A stretch of 64,000 nt of DNA, taken from the NCBI RefSeq assembly GCF_000382365.1, contig NZ_KB908228.1:1-64000 (forward strand). Reading direction: 5' to 3'. A program made the translations under genes and the position numbers. This DNA is from Pannonibacter phragmitetus DSM 14782 (GTDB lineage Bacteria > Pseudomonadota > Alphaproteobacteria > Rhizobiales > Stappiaceae). Shown here piece after piece: positions 46,621 through 54,844 of this stretch (its first letter is position 1; each line of letters begins with the position of its first letter). Below the pieces are notes generated by a model. It was not told the origin of the DNA. It was given only the letters and a program-made list of their open reading frames with translations, and made no database searches.

Positions 46621-48438
46621 ATGCGGTCAGGCACCCTTTTCATCGCTTTGGCGGCGATGCTGACGATACAGGCCCCGGCACAGCTGCAGGCGCAGGATGC
46701 CCCCCTGCCCATGGATCAGGCGTTCCGCCTGACGGTTGAACGCAGCGCCGGTGGCGATGCCGTCCTGCACTGGCAGATGGCAGAAGGTTACTATCTTTAC
46801 CGCGAATATCTGGAGGCGAAAAGCCAGGCTGGCGAGGCACTGGAGGTCCGGAGCGGGCCGGGCAAGATCAAGGATGATCCGGGCTTCGGCACCATGGAAG
46901 TCTATTACGGCACTGCCACCGCCTCCATTGCAAGCCCGCCGCAGAAGATCGAAGTGACCTATCAGGGCTGTCAGGATGGCGGGCTCTGCTATCCGCCCAC
47001 GGCCAAGCGCATTGATCTGGCAAGCCTTGCGGTCACGGATGCAGGCAGGCCTGCCTTGCCCGAAGCAGCCGCTTTTGAAGCGGAGGGGGAGCCGGGGTTC
47101 ACACTGTCCGGAGATCACGCGGAGACGGCTGTTGACCGGCTGATGCAGGATGGCGGGCTGGCGCTGCTGCTGGCCGGCTTCCTAGGCTTCGGCCTGCTGC
47201 TCGCCTTCACGCCCTGCGTTTTCCCGATGTACCCGATCGTTGCCGCCATGCTGGCACGGGAGGGCGGGCAACTGACGGCCCGGCGCGGCCTTGTCATGTC
47301 CACGTCCTACGTTTCCGGCCTCGCCTTTGCCTTCGCCCTGCTTGGCGGGCTGGCGGCATGGTTCGGCCAGAATCTCCAGATGGCGCTTCAGTCGGTCTAT
47401 GTCACGGCGGGCATTGCCGCGCTCTTCGTGCTGCTTGCCCTGCCGGGCTTCGGCCTGTTCAGCCTGCAGCTTCCCCAAGGCCTTGTCAGCCGCCTCACGC
47501 CCTCCGGCAAGGCCGGCGGAACAATTGCCGGGGCCGGAGCGCTCGGCTTTTCCTCGGCGCTGTTCATTGGCCCCTGTGTCACCGCGCCTCTGGCTGGCGC
47601 GCTGCTTTACATCGCCAGAACCGGCGATGCGCTGCTCGGCGCCATGGCGCTTTTTGCGCTGGGGCTCGGCAAGGGCATTCCCCTCATCATCATGTCGGCG
47701 GCGGGCGGCCGCATTCTTCCCAAGGCAGGTGCCTGGATGGAAAGCGTGCGGCAGATCTTCGGCTTCCTGTTTCTGGCAACCGCGCTGTGGCTCGTCATGC
47801 CGCTTCTGCCGGATTGGGGCAACCTGCTGGCCTCAGCCGCGCTCGCCCTCACCTTCGGCCTCTTCACGCTGCAGGCGGCAAACGGCTCCAGCCACAACGG
47901 CATGAAGCTGCTGGGCAGAAGCACCGGTCTGGCCTCGCTCTTCTGGGCCGCCCTTCTCTTCACCGGGCTCGGGCTGGGGGCAAGCGATCCGCTGGAACCG
48001 CTGGCGCCGCTCGCCACAAAGACGGCTTCCACCCAGGCTGCGCAGATCAGCAAGTCCAGCTTCACTGCGGTCACCTCGCGGGAAGACCTCACGGCCCGCA
48101 TCGCGGCAGCGGACGGCAGCAGCCCGGCTCTTGTCTATGTGACCGCTGACTGGTGCGTGACCTGCCGCACCATCGAACGCAGCATCCTCAAGGACCCGCA
48201 GGTTGCCAGCGCCTTGACCGGCATAACCCTGACCACGCTCGACGTGACGGCAGCCGATGCCGGCAAACAGGCGCTGATGCAGGAACTGAAGGTCATCGGC
48301 CCTCCCACCCTGATCTTTCTGGACAGAGCAAGGCGGGAGCCGGATGGAACCCGACTGATTGGCAACTTCCCGGCGCAAGATCTGGCCGATGCCGCGATCA
48401 AGGCCAAGCAAGCGTCTCTTTTCAATCTTGCCAAGTGA
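46621..48438 (+). CDS. dsbD: Thiol:disulfide interchange protein DsbD (ScsB/DsbD type)
   Basis: A 605-residue electron conduit that carries reducing power from cytosolic thioredoxin to periplasmic partners. A signal peptide leads to the N-terminal DsbD domain with the redox pair Cys117/Cys123 (GCQDGGLCYPP). About eight membrane segments with FTPCVFPMYP and FIGPCVTAPLAG carry the membrane cysteine pair. A C-terminal thioredoxin domain has DWCVTC. All six catalytic cysteines are present. AAGGA precedes the ATG. It starts an operon with an L,D-transpeptidase and a DsbA-like gene. Confidence 0.93.
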   Translation: MRSGTLFIALAAMLTIQAPAQLQAQDAPLPMDQAFRLTVERSAGGDAVLHWQMAEGYYLYREYLEAKSQAGEALEVRSGPGKIKDDPGFGTMEVYYGTATASIASPPQKIEVTYQGCQDGGLCYPPTAKRIDLASLAVTDAGRPALPEAAAFEAEGEPGFTLSGDHAETAVDRLMQDGGLALLLAGFLGFGLLLAFTPCVFPMYPIVAAMLAREGGQLTARRGLVMSTSYVSGLAFAFALLGGLAAWFGQNLQMALQSVYVTAGIAALFVLLALPGFGLFSLQLPQGLVSRLTPSGKAGGTIAGAGALGFSSALFIGPCVTAPLAGALLYIARTGDALLGAMALFALGLGKGIPLIIMSAAGGRILPKAGAWMESVRQIFGFLFLATALWLVMPLLPDWGNLLASAALALTFGLFTLQAANGSSHNGMKLLGRSTGLASLFWAALLFTGLGLGASDPLEPLAPLATKTASTQAAQISKSSFTAVTSREDLTARIAAADGSSPALVYVTADWCVTCRTIERSILKDPQVASALTGITLTTLDVTAADAGKQALMQELKVIGPPTLIFLDRARREPDGTRLIGNFPAQDLADAAIKAKQASLFNLAK

Positions 48439-48452
48439 TACAGGAATACCGC

Positions 48453-49154
48453 ATGCCCTCAAGCAAACTGCTGGCAACTGTCCTGTCTGCCCGCCAAACC
48501 CTGATCATCATGGCGCTGGCCCTGGGTCTGGGTGCCTGTGTGCAGACCTCACACACGGCGCCGCCGCATCCGGGCGCCGGACCTGCCGTGCAGGCCATGT
48601 ATGGCCCGGTTATGGACGCTGAGGAGATGATCCCGGCCGTGGACGTGTCGAAGATGGACCCGGAAAATATCCGGCAGATCGTCAACTACCGGACACCCTA
48701 TCCGCCGGGCACCATCGTTGTCGATCCGCATGCCCGGTTCCTCTATCTGGTGATGGAGAACAGCAAGGCGATGCGCTACGGCGTGGGCGTTGCCAAGGCA
48801 GGCCTGGAGTTTGAGGGTGAAGCCGATGTTGCCCGCAAGGCCCGCTGGCCGGGCTGGGTGCCGACGCCCGGCATGATCCAGCGGGAGCCGGAGCGCTATG
48901 GCCATCTGGCGCAGGGCATGCCCGGCGGCATCGAAAATCCCCTCGGCGCCCGCGCGCTCTATCTCTACAAGGACGGCAAGGACACGCTCTACCGGATCCA
49001 CGGCACGAACGAGACCTGGTCCATCGGCCAGTCTGTGTCCTCCGGCTGCATACGCCTGCTCAATCAGGACATCATCGATCTTCATTCGCGCGTCCCGAAG
49101 GGATCGCGGGTGGTGGTGCTTGGCCCCGAACACTCTGGAAAAGGAGAATTCTGA
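48453..49154 (+). CDS. L,D-transpeptidase lipoprotein (YkuD domain), first copy
   Basis: A 233-residue lipoprotein (lipobox LGLGAC, Cys29) with a YkuD domain (about 85-225) whose motif HGTN-x(11)-SSGCIRLLN has His183 and the nucleophile Cys199. L,D-transpeptidases make 3-3 peptidoglycan links or attach proteins to the wall. It begins 14 bases after dsbD, and the next gene overlaps its stop. A cysteine enzyme encoded beside DsbD suggests that DsbD keeps it reduced; this is inference. It is a close paralogue of the copy at 49946. Confidence 0.92.
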   Translation: MPSSKLLATVLSARQTLIIMALALGLGACVQTSHTAPPHPGAGPAVQAMYGPVMDAEEMIPAVDVSKMDPENIRQIVNYRTPYPPGTIVVDPHARFLYLVMENSKAMRYGVGVAKAGLEFEGEADVARKARWPGWVPTPGMIQREPERYGHLAQGMPGGIENPLGARALYLYKDGKDTLYRIHGTNETWSIGQSVSSGCIRLLNQDIIDLHSRVPKGSRVVVLGPEHSGKGEF

Positions 49155-49759
49155 TGCTGCAACGGCGCGAGTTTATCACCGCAGGCCTCACCATGATGGG
49201 TGCTGCCCTTCTCTTCCCCGCGCAAAGCCTTGCCCGGATAACACGGGAAGACGTGTTCTACGACAAGGACGCCCCGGTTCTCGGCAACCCGGACGGCAAG
49301 GTCACCGTGGTTGAGTACTTCGACTACCAGTGCCCCTATTGCAAATCCTCCCACCCGGTTCTGAAGAAGGTGGTGGAGGAAGACGGTGATGTGCGGCTGG
49401 TGCTGAAGGACTGGCCCGTCTTCGGCGGCGCGTCGGTCTTTGCCGCACAGGCCGTGCTGGGGGCAGCCCAGATCGGCAAATACGAGACGGCCATGGAAGC
49501 GCTGATGAAAACAAAGGGAAAGCTGACCGAAGACATGGTGGAAGCGGCCCTGACCGGTGCGGGCCTGACCATGGAAGAGCTTGCCGCCGCCGTGAACGGC
49601 AACACTGCCAGGATCTCCGGCCTGCTGGACCGGAACTACGATCAGGCCCTTGCCTTCAATTTTGCAGGCACACCGTCCTTTGTCATCGGCAGTTCGCTTT
49701 ACCCCGGCGTGCTGGACGAACGCGCGCTGAAGGCGGCCATCGCCAGGGCACGGAGTTAA
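49154..49759 (+). CDS. DsbA-family thioredoxin-like protein (ScsC/Com1 type)
   Basis: A 201-residue exported thiol oxidoreductase with the active site Cys60-Pro-Tyr-Cys63 in EYFDYQCPYC and the cis-Pro loop AGTPSFVIG. The N-terminus MLQRREFITAG with a following hydrophobic stretch may be a Tat or a Sec signal. CPYC proteins encoded next to DsbD-like proteins are usually isomerases/reductases kept reduced by them, as in ScsB-ScsC. Its start overlaps the transpeptidase stop by one base. Confidence 0.9.
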   Translation: MLQRREFITAGLTMMGAALLFPAQSLARITREDVFYDKDAPVLGNPDGKVTVVEYFDYQCPYCKSSHPVLKKVVEEDGDVRLVLKDWPVFGGASVFAAQAVLGAAQIGKYETAMEALMKTKGKLTEDMVEAALTGAGLTMEELAAAVNGNTARISGLLDRNYDQALAFNFAGTPSFVIGSSLYPGVLDERALKAAIARARS

Positions 49760-49799
49760 ATCCTGCGGCGACCGTCAGGGCTGCGGGCAGCTTTCGCGC

Positions 49800-49816
49800 C
49801 TTAAGGCTGCCTTAAG
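49800..49816. promoter_or_regulatory. PmrA/QseB-type direct-repeat box, second transpeptidase
   Basis: CTTAAG-GCTGC-CTTAAG repeats the exact hexamers and spacing of the box at 46555-46571. It lies 130 bases upstream of the second L,D-transpeptidase ATG and 41 bases after the DsbA-like stop, pointing to a separate promoter under the same regulator. Confidence 0.72.
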
Positions 49817-49945
49817 GCAGCCTTGCGATCCGCCTCTGCCGGTGGCCGGACAGCCGCAATGCCAGTTGTCCGGCCACCGCAAACGCAGACCGCAGGGCAG
49901 GTTCCGGGCGCAAGTCCGGCTGCCGCATATCAAGGCCCACCTTTG

Positions 49946-50656
49946 ATGACCTCCATGAATACCCCCGTTTCAACGCGCCTGCGCGCGCGGTATTTCGCGC
50001 AGACCGCCCTCATGGGCCTGCTCGGCCTTGCCCTCACAGCCTGCGTCTCCACCAAACAGCCGGGCGAGCCTTCGCAGGCGGAGCAGGCAGCTCTGGCAAC
50101 CGGTGTGGAGCGCTATCAGGCCCGCACCGATGAGCCCTTCCCGGTGGCAGCCGTCGACACGAAGAAGATCGGTGACAAGTACCTGAAGCAGATTGTTGAC
50201 TACAAGACGGACTATCCGGCCGGGACGATTGTCGTCGATCCGGCCAGCCGGTTCCTTTATCTGGTCAAGGATGGCGGCAAGGCCGTGCGTTATGGCGTTG
50301 GCGTGGGCAAGGCCGGGTTCGAGTTCTCAGGCACCGCCCATGTCGGCTTCAAGCGGCAATGGCCGCGCTGGACGCCGACGCCGGACATGCTGGCGCGCGA
50401 TCCCAGACGCTACGGCAAATGGGCAGACGGCATGGAGGGCGGCGACAAGAACCCGCTCGGCGCCCGCGCCATGTATCTGATGAAGGATGGCAAGGACACG
50501 CTCTACCGCATCCATGGCACCAACGAACCCTGGACAGTCGGCACCGCAGCGTCTTCAGGCTGCATCCGGATGCTCAATCAGGATGTGATCGACCTCTACA
50601 ATCAGGTGTCCCCCGGTGCGCAGGTCGTGGTGCTGGGCGCCGACGGAAGCATCTGA
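49946..50656 (+). CDS. L,D-transpeptidase lipoprotein (YkuD domain), second copy
   Basis: A 236-residue lipoprotein (lipobox LALTAC, Cys33) with a YkuD domain and the catalytic HGTN (His190) and SSGCIRMLN (Cys206). It is collinear with the first copy and shares long stretches, such as PAGTIVVDP, RFLYLV, RYGVGV-KAG and DGKDTLYRIHGTNE, so the two arose by duplication. It has its own CTTAAG box. ATG 49955 is an alternative start. Confidence 0.92.
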   Translation: MTSMNTPVSTRLRARYFAQTALMGLLGLALTACVSTKQPGEPSQAEQAALATGVERYQARTDEPFPVAAVDTKKIGDKYLKQIVDYKTDYPAGTIVVDPASRFLYLVKDGGKAVRYGVGVGKAGFEFSGTAHVGFKRQWPRWTPTPDMLARDPRRYGKWADGMEGGDKNPLGARAMYLMKDGKDTLYRIHGTNEPWTVGTAASSGCIRMLNQDVIDLYNQVSPGAQVVVLGADGSI

Positions 50657-50685
50657 CCACTGCGCCGCACGGGCTTGAGCAGTTT

Positions 50686-50712
50686 CAAGGCGTGATGCGT
50701 CAGCATCGAAAG
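50686..50712 (-). repeat. Short extragenic palindromic repeat, copy C
   Basis: The minus strand is an exact 27-base match to copy A at 33770-33796. It lies 30 bases after the second L,D-transpeptidase stop and has the same hairpin potential. Confidence 0.75.
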
Positions 50713-50809
50713 ACTTGGCATGAGCAGAATGCCGCCGCCCTTCCACCGGCCAGACGCGGCATTCTGACGCCCGGCACCACGGGAAAACGGCAGGTTTCCA
50801 GACGCTTGT

Positions 50810-50821
50810 AGGGAATACCCT
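50810..50821. promoter_or_regulatory. Dyad in the promoter of the pentahaem cytochrome gene
   Basis: AGGGAATACCCT is a short inverted repeat 86 bases upstream of the cytochrome ATG, followed by a second G/C dyad (TCCCGGGA). It could bind the LuxR-type regulator encoded downstream; the assignment is only positional. Confidence 0.3.
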
Positions 50822-50907
50822 GGTCCCTCCCGGGAAAGTCCCAAATCGAAACGCATGGCCTGCGGTCTTACGATCACACACGAAAAATCAGGATAGGTCC
50901 GTGTGTC

Positions 50908-52986
50908 ATGGAAGAAAGCAAAAACAGGAAACTGAAACGGCTGGGGGCAGCTGCGGCCGCAGCCGCCGTTCTGGCTTCCGGTGTAGCCATCTGGATGGCC
51001 ATTCCCCCGGCCATCACCGCAAGGGAGCCTGACTTCGGCGCCAGCGTTGATCCGGCCCTGATCGAACGGGGTAAGTATATCGCGTATCTTGGCGACTGCG
51101 TTGCCTGCCACACCGAAAAGGGCGGCGCACCCATGGCCGGCGGTCTGGCGCTAGAAACCCCGATGGGCACGATCTGGTCCACCAACATCACGCCCGACCC
51201 GAAAACCGGCATCGGCGGCTGGACCTTCGGCGAATTTGACCGCGCCATGCGCAAGGGCGTGGCGGCAAATGGCCATAACCTTTACCCGGCCATGCCCTAT
51301 CCCTCCTATGCCAAGATCACCGAAGAGGACATGACGGCGCTGTGGGCCTATCTCATCAAGGGGCTGGAGCCCGTGGAGAAGCCAAACCAGCCGGCGCAGA
51401 TGAACTTCCCCTTCAACCTGCGCTTCGGCCTTGCCTACTGGAACGCCGTCTTTGCCGATGACACACCCTTCGTGCCGGACCCGGCCCAGGATGAGGAGTG
51501 GAACCGCGGCGCCTATCTGGTGCAAGGTCTTGGCCATTGCGGAGCCTGCCATACCCCGCGCGGCATCGGCTTCAACGAACTCGCCATGACGGAAAAGGGC
51601 CGCAATGGCGATCAGTTCCTTGCCGGGGCACAGGTGGAAAACTGGCACGCCATCGAACTGCGCGACCTGTGGACCGTGGAAGACACCGTCGAGCTTCTGA
51701 AGACCGGCCAGAACCGCTTTGCAACCGTCTCCGGTTCGATGACCGATGTCATCCTGCATTCGACGCAACATTTCACCGATGAAGACCTGACCGCCATCGC
51801 GGTCTATCTGAAGTCGCTGCCCTCAAAGCACCCCCGGCCGCTGCCGCCGGAACCGGTCTACACGGGCGCACCGGACGCGGCCTTCAACACCGCTGGCGGT
51901 CTGGGCTACATGCAGTTCTGCAACGATTGCCACCGGCCGGACGGAACGGGCGTGAGGGGCATTTTCCCGGCGCTCGCCGGAAACCCCACGATTACAGCGA
52001 AAGACCCCTCAAGCCTCATCCACATTACCCTGACAGGCTGGGAAACGGCGGCGACCAACGCATATCCACGCACCTACACCATGCCTGCATTCGCCCGGCT
52101 GACGGACAAGGAAATTGCAGAGATCCTCAGCTATGTGCGTGAGAACTGGGGCGGCGGTGCCCCTGCTGTCACCGAAGCGCAGGTGGCGAAGGCCCGCAAG
52201 AATATCGATCCGAAGATCGATGCATCCACATTCGTGACGCCGCGCCTCGCCAGCCTGCTTGACGAGCCGGACAAGGACCAGCTGGTTCTGGGCATGCGGC
52301 TCAACTCGGAGACGAACAAGCTGCTGCCGGGCCATGTCGGCAATGATCTCAACTGCACCTCGTGCCACCTGAATGCCGGCACGGTTGCCGATGGTTCGCC
52401 CTATGTCGGCGTCTCGGCCTTCTTCCCCAGTTATGCACCCCGTTCCGGCAGGGAAATCACCATGGCCGACCGCATCAACGGCTGTTTCCGCCGCTCGATG
52501 AACGGCCAGCCGCTGAAGCCGGACTCGGAAGAAATGCTGGCCATGCTTGCCTATTTCGACTGGATGAAAGGCGAAACCCGGCCAGAGGACAAGGTTGAAG
52601 GCCGGGGCATCGGCAAGATTGATCCGTCGCTGACGCCTGATCCGGTGAATGGTGAAAAGATCTATGCCGCCCAGTGCGCCGTCTGCCATGGCGCCAATGG
52701 CGAAGGCCTGAAGGATGGCGCAGGGCGTGTGGTCTATCCCGCGCTCTGGGGTGAGCGCTCGTTCAACATCGGCGCAGGCATGGCCCGCACCTACACGGCC
52801 GCCGCCTTCGTCAAGCGCAACATGCCCATCGGCTTCCACGAGAAGTTCCCGCTCGGACAGGGCGGCCTGTCGGATCAGGAAGCGCTCGATGTCGCCGAAT
52901 TCTTCAGCCACAAGCCCCGGCCAGACTTTCCCGGCAAGGAAAAGGACTGGCCAAACGGAGGAAAACCGAAAGACGCCCGTTACTGA
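50908..52986 (+). CDS. Pentahaem c-type cytochrome: alcohol-dehydrogenase-type triheme module fused to TsdA-like module
   Basis: A 692-residue membrane-anchored periplasmic protein. After an N-terminal anchor (about 10-33), residues 50-410 match the cytochrome subunit of alcohol/gluconate dehydrogenases, with haem motifs CVACH (64), CGACH (211) and CNDCH (338). Residues 455-670 match diheme TsdA thiosulfate dehydrogenase/tetrathionate reductase, with CTSCH (483) and CAVCH (590). Cys526 in RINGCFRRSMNG lies exactly 39 residues after His487, the place of the unusual Cys haem ligand of TsdA; Met639 is a candidate distal ligand of the last haem. The fusion suggests TsdA chemistry wired to a quinol- or dehydrogenase-linked haem chain. 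Direction of reaction unknown. Confidence 0.85.
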   Translation: MEESKNRKLKRLGAAAAAAAVLASGVAIWMAIPPAITAREPDFGASVDPALIERGKYIAYLGDCVACHTEKGGAPMAGGLALETPMGTIWSTNITPDPKTGIGGWTFGEFDRAMRKGVAANGHNLYPAMPYPSYAKITEEDMTALWAYLIKGLEPVEKPNQPAQMNFPFNLRFGLAYWNAVFADDTPFVPDPAQDEEWNRGAYLVQGLGHCGACHTPRGIGFNELAMTEKGRNGDQFLAGAQVENWHAIELRDLWTVEDTVELLKTGQNRFATVSGSMTDVILHSTQHFTDEDLTAIAVYLKSLPSKHPRPLPPEPVYTGAPDAAFNTAGGLGYMQFCNDCHRPDGTGVRGIFPALAGNPTITAKDPSSLIHITLTGWETAATNAYPRTYTMPAFARLTDKEIAEILSYVRENWGGGAPAVTEAQVAKARKNIDPKIDASTFVTPRLASLLDEPDKDQLVLGMRLNSETNKLLPGHVGNDLNCTSCHLNAGTVADGSPYVGVSAFFPSYAPRSGREITMADRINGCFRRSMNGQPLKPDSEEMLAMLAYFDWMKGETRPEDKVEGRGIGKIDPSLTPDPVNGEKIYAAQCAVCHGANGEGLKDGAGRVVYPALWGERSFNIGAGMARTYTAAAFVKRNMPIGFHEKFPLGQGGLSDQEALDVAEFFSHKPRPDFPGKEKDWPNGGKPKDARY

Positions 52987-53012
52987 TGCCTTGCCCAGGC
53001 ATTATCAGGAGG

Positions 53013-53033
53013 ACCGGCCGCATCGCGGCCGGT
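53013..53033 (+). terminator. Terminator after the pentahaem cytochrome gene
   Basis: ACCGGCCGC-atc-GCGGCCGGT is a perfect nine-base stem followed by CTTTC, 26 bases after the stop. It separates the cytochrome gene from the sensor kinase gene, although read-through is possible. Confidence 0.8.
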
Positions 53034-53077
53034 CTTTCACATCGCCTTCTCCTGCTGCCTGTGCCAGTTTCACCGCC

Positions 53078-54844
53078 ATGATCCGCCTGCCGTTCCTGCT
53101 TGCCCTTGCCCTGACCGCCGCGCAGCTGCCCGCGCAGGCGGACAGCATCCGCATTGGCGTACTTGCCTTTCAGGGCTCGGAAAGGGCGGCAAAGGATTTC
53201 GAGCCGACGATTGCCCATCTCGCTCAGAGCCTGCCGGAACACAGCTTCACCCTTGTGCCGCTCGATCTTGCCGGCATGGAAAGGGCAGCAAGAGCCGGGG
53301 GCTTGGGCTTCCTCATCACCAACCCGGGAAACTATATCGAGCTTGAGTCGAGCTTCGGCATTACCCGTCTGGCAACCCTCGAAACCCGGAACCATGCCAT
53401 ACCGACCGATACGGTCGGCTCTACCATCATCGTTGCGAACCGGCCCCGGCACCCGGCACAGCTTTCCGGCCTTGCCGGCGCCCGGCTTGCAGTCGTGGAC
53501 AAGGATGCTTTCGGCGGCTGGCATGTCATCCAGCGGGAAATGGAGGCCCACGGCCTGCCAGCACGCCGCCTCACAACCATTCTGGAAACCGGCTTTCCTA
53601 TGAACAATGTCATCACCGCCCTGCGCAAGGGCCGGGCGGATGCGGGCATCATACGCGCCTGTCTTCTGGAAGAGGAAATTGCTGCCGGGCGGGTGGCGCC
53701 GGATGAATTCGCGGTGGTGGGTGAACGTCCGGAGCCCGGCTTTCCCTGCCGCCTGTCCTCGCGCCTCTATCCGGACTGGCCTTTTGCGCGGCTCGCCGGC
53801 ACGCCGCCGGATCTGGCAAAGGCCGTGACCGCAAGCCTGTTGTCCATGGCCCCGGCAGATGGCCGCGCCTGGACCGCGCCGCAGGATTACACCTCCGTGC
53901 ATGCCCTGTTCCGTCAGCTGAAAATCGGGCCTTACGCCAATCTGGAGCACTCCACCTTCCTCAATTTCCTGCGGGCGCACTGGCAGTGGTTTCTGACCGC
54001 CTGTCTCGGGGTGGTCTGGTGGATCATTCACGTGGCACGCGTGGAAACACTGGTGCGGCGGCGCACGGCAGAACTGACGCGGGAAATTCAGGAGCGCGAA
54101 AAGGCGGAACAGACGGCCCGCACCCACCGGGAAGAGCGTGACCAGTTCTCACGGCTTGGCATTCTGGGCGAGATGGCCTCCAACATCGCTCATGAGATCA
54201 ACCAGCCGCTGGCTGCCATCACCAACTATGCCGAAGGCATGACCCGGCTGATTGATGCCGGGCGCACCGACCCGGCGCTGCTGCGCGACGGGGTGCGCGG
54301 CATCGCCGGGCAGGCAGAACGGGCCGGGCTCATCATCCGCCGCATCCGCTCCTTCGTGCGCCGCCGTGAGTTCAGGCGCGAGAATCTCGATGTGAACGAG
54401 GTGCTGCGCGAGACACTGCCCCTTTTTGAGGGCACGGCGCTGCGTCTTGGGGTGCCGCTGCATGTCCATCCAGGCACGGATCTGCCGCAAGTCTATGCCG
54501 ACCGTATCCAGATCGAGCAGGTGCTGTTCAATCTCCTGCAGAATGCGCTGGATGCGATGACAGAAACCGGAGGCCGGGAGCGCGGCATCAAGGTGACGGC
54601 GCGCCATACCGGTGATGCCGTGGAAATCGCGGTGCGTGACCATGGCACCGGCCTGACGGCAGAGGTAGAGGCGCATCTGTTCGATGCGTTCTTCACCACC
54701 AAGGCGAAGGGGCTGGGGCTTGGACTGTCGATCTGCCGCACCATCGTTGAAAATCACAGCGGGCGGCTCTGGGCCGCGAACGAAGCAGGCGGCGGGCTGA
54801 GCATGCACTTTACCCTGCCCGTTTCCCGGGAGACTGACGAATGA
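53078..54844 (+). CDS. ttrS: TtrS-type sensor histidine kinase with PhnD-like periplasmic domain
   Basis: A 588-residue kinase with the TtrS domain order: signal peptide (1-21), PhnD/TtrS-like binding-protein domain (about 23-290), one membrane segment (about 302-322), a coiled linker, H-box with His372 (NIAHEINQPLAAI), N-box Asn489 (LFNLLQNALDAM), then DHGTG and KGLGLGLSICRTI. In Salmonella, TtrS senses tetrathionate through this domain. The sensor domain has two cysteines (Cys195, Cys224) that could react with a sulfur compound, which is inference. The gene overlaps the regulator gene by four bases. Confidence 0.82.
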   Translation: MIRLPFLLALALTAAQLPAQADSIRIGVLAFQGSERAAKDFEPTIAHLAQSLPEHSFTLVPLDLAGMERAARAGGLGFLITNPGNYIELESSFGITRLATLETRNHAIPTDTVGSTIIVANRPRHPAQLSGLAGARLAVVDKDAFGGWHVIQREMEAHGLPARRLTTILETGFPMNNVITALRKGRADAGIIRACLLEEEIAAGRVAPDEFAVVGERPEPGFPCRLSSRLYPDWPFARLAGTPPDLAKAVTASLLSMAPADGRAWTAPQDYTSVHALFRQLKIGPYANLEHSTFLNFLRAHWQWFLTACLGVVWWIIHVARVETLVRRRTAELTREIQEREKAEQTARTHREERDQFSRLGILGEMASNIAHEINQPLAAITNYAEGMTRLIDAGRTDPALLRDGVRGIAGQAERAGLIIRRIRSFVRRREFRRENLDVNEVLRETLPLFEGTALRLGVPLHVHPGTDLPQVYADRIQIEQVLFNLLQNALDAMTETGGRERGIKVTARHTGDAVEIAVRDHGTGLTAEVEAHLFDAFFTTKAKGLGLGLSICRTIVENHSGRLWAANEAGGGLSMHFTLPVSRETDE

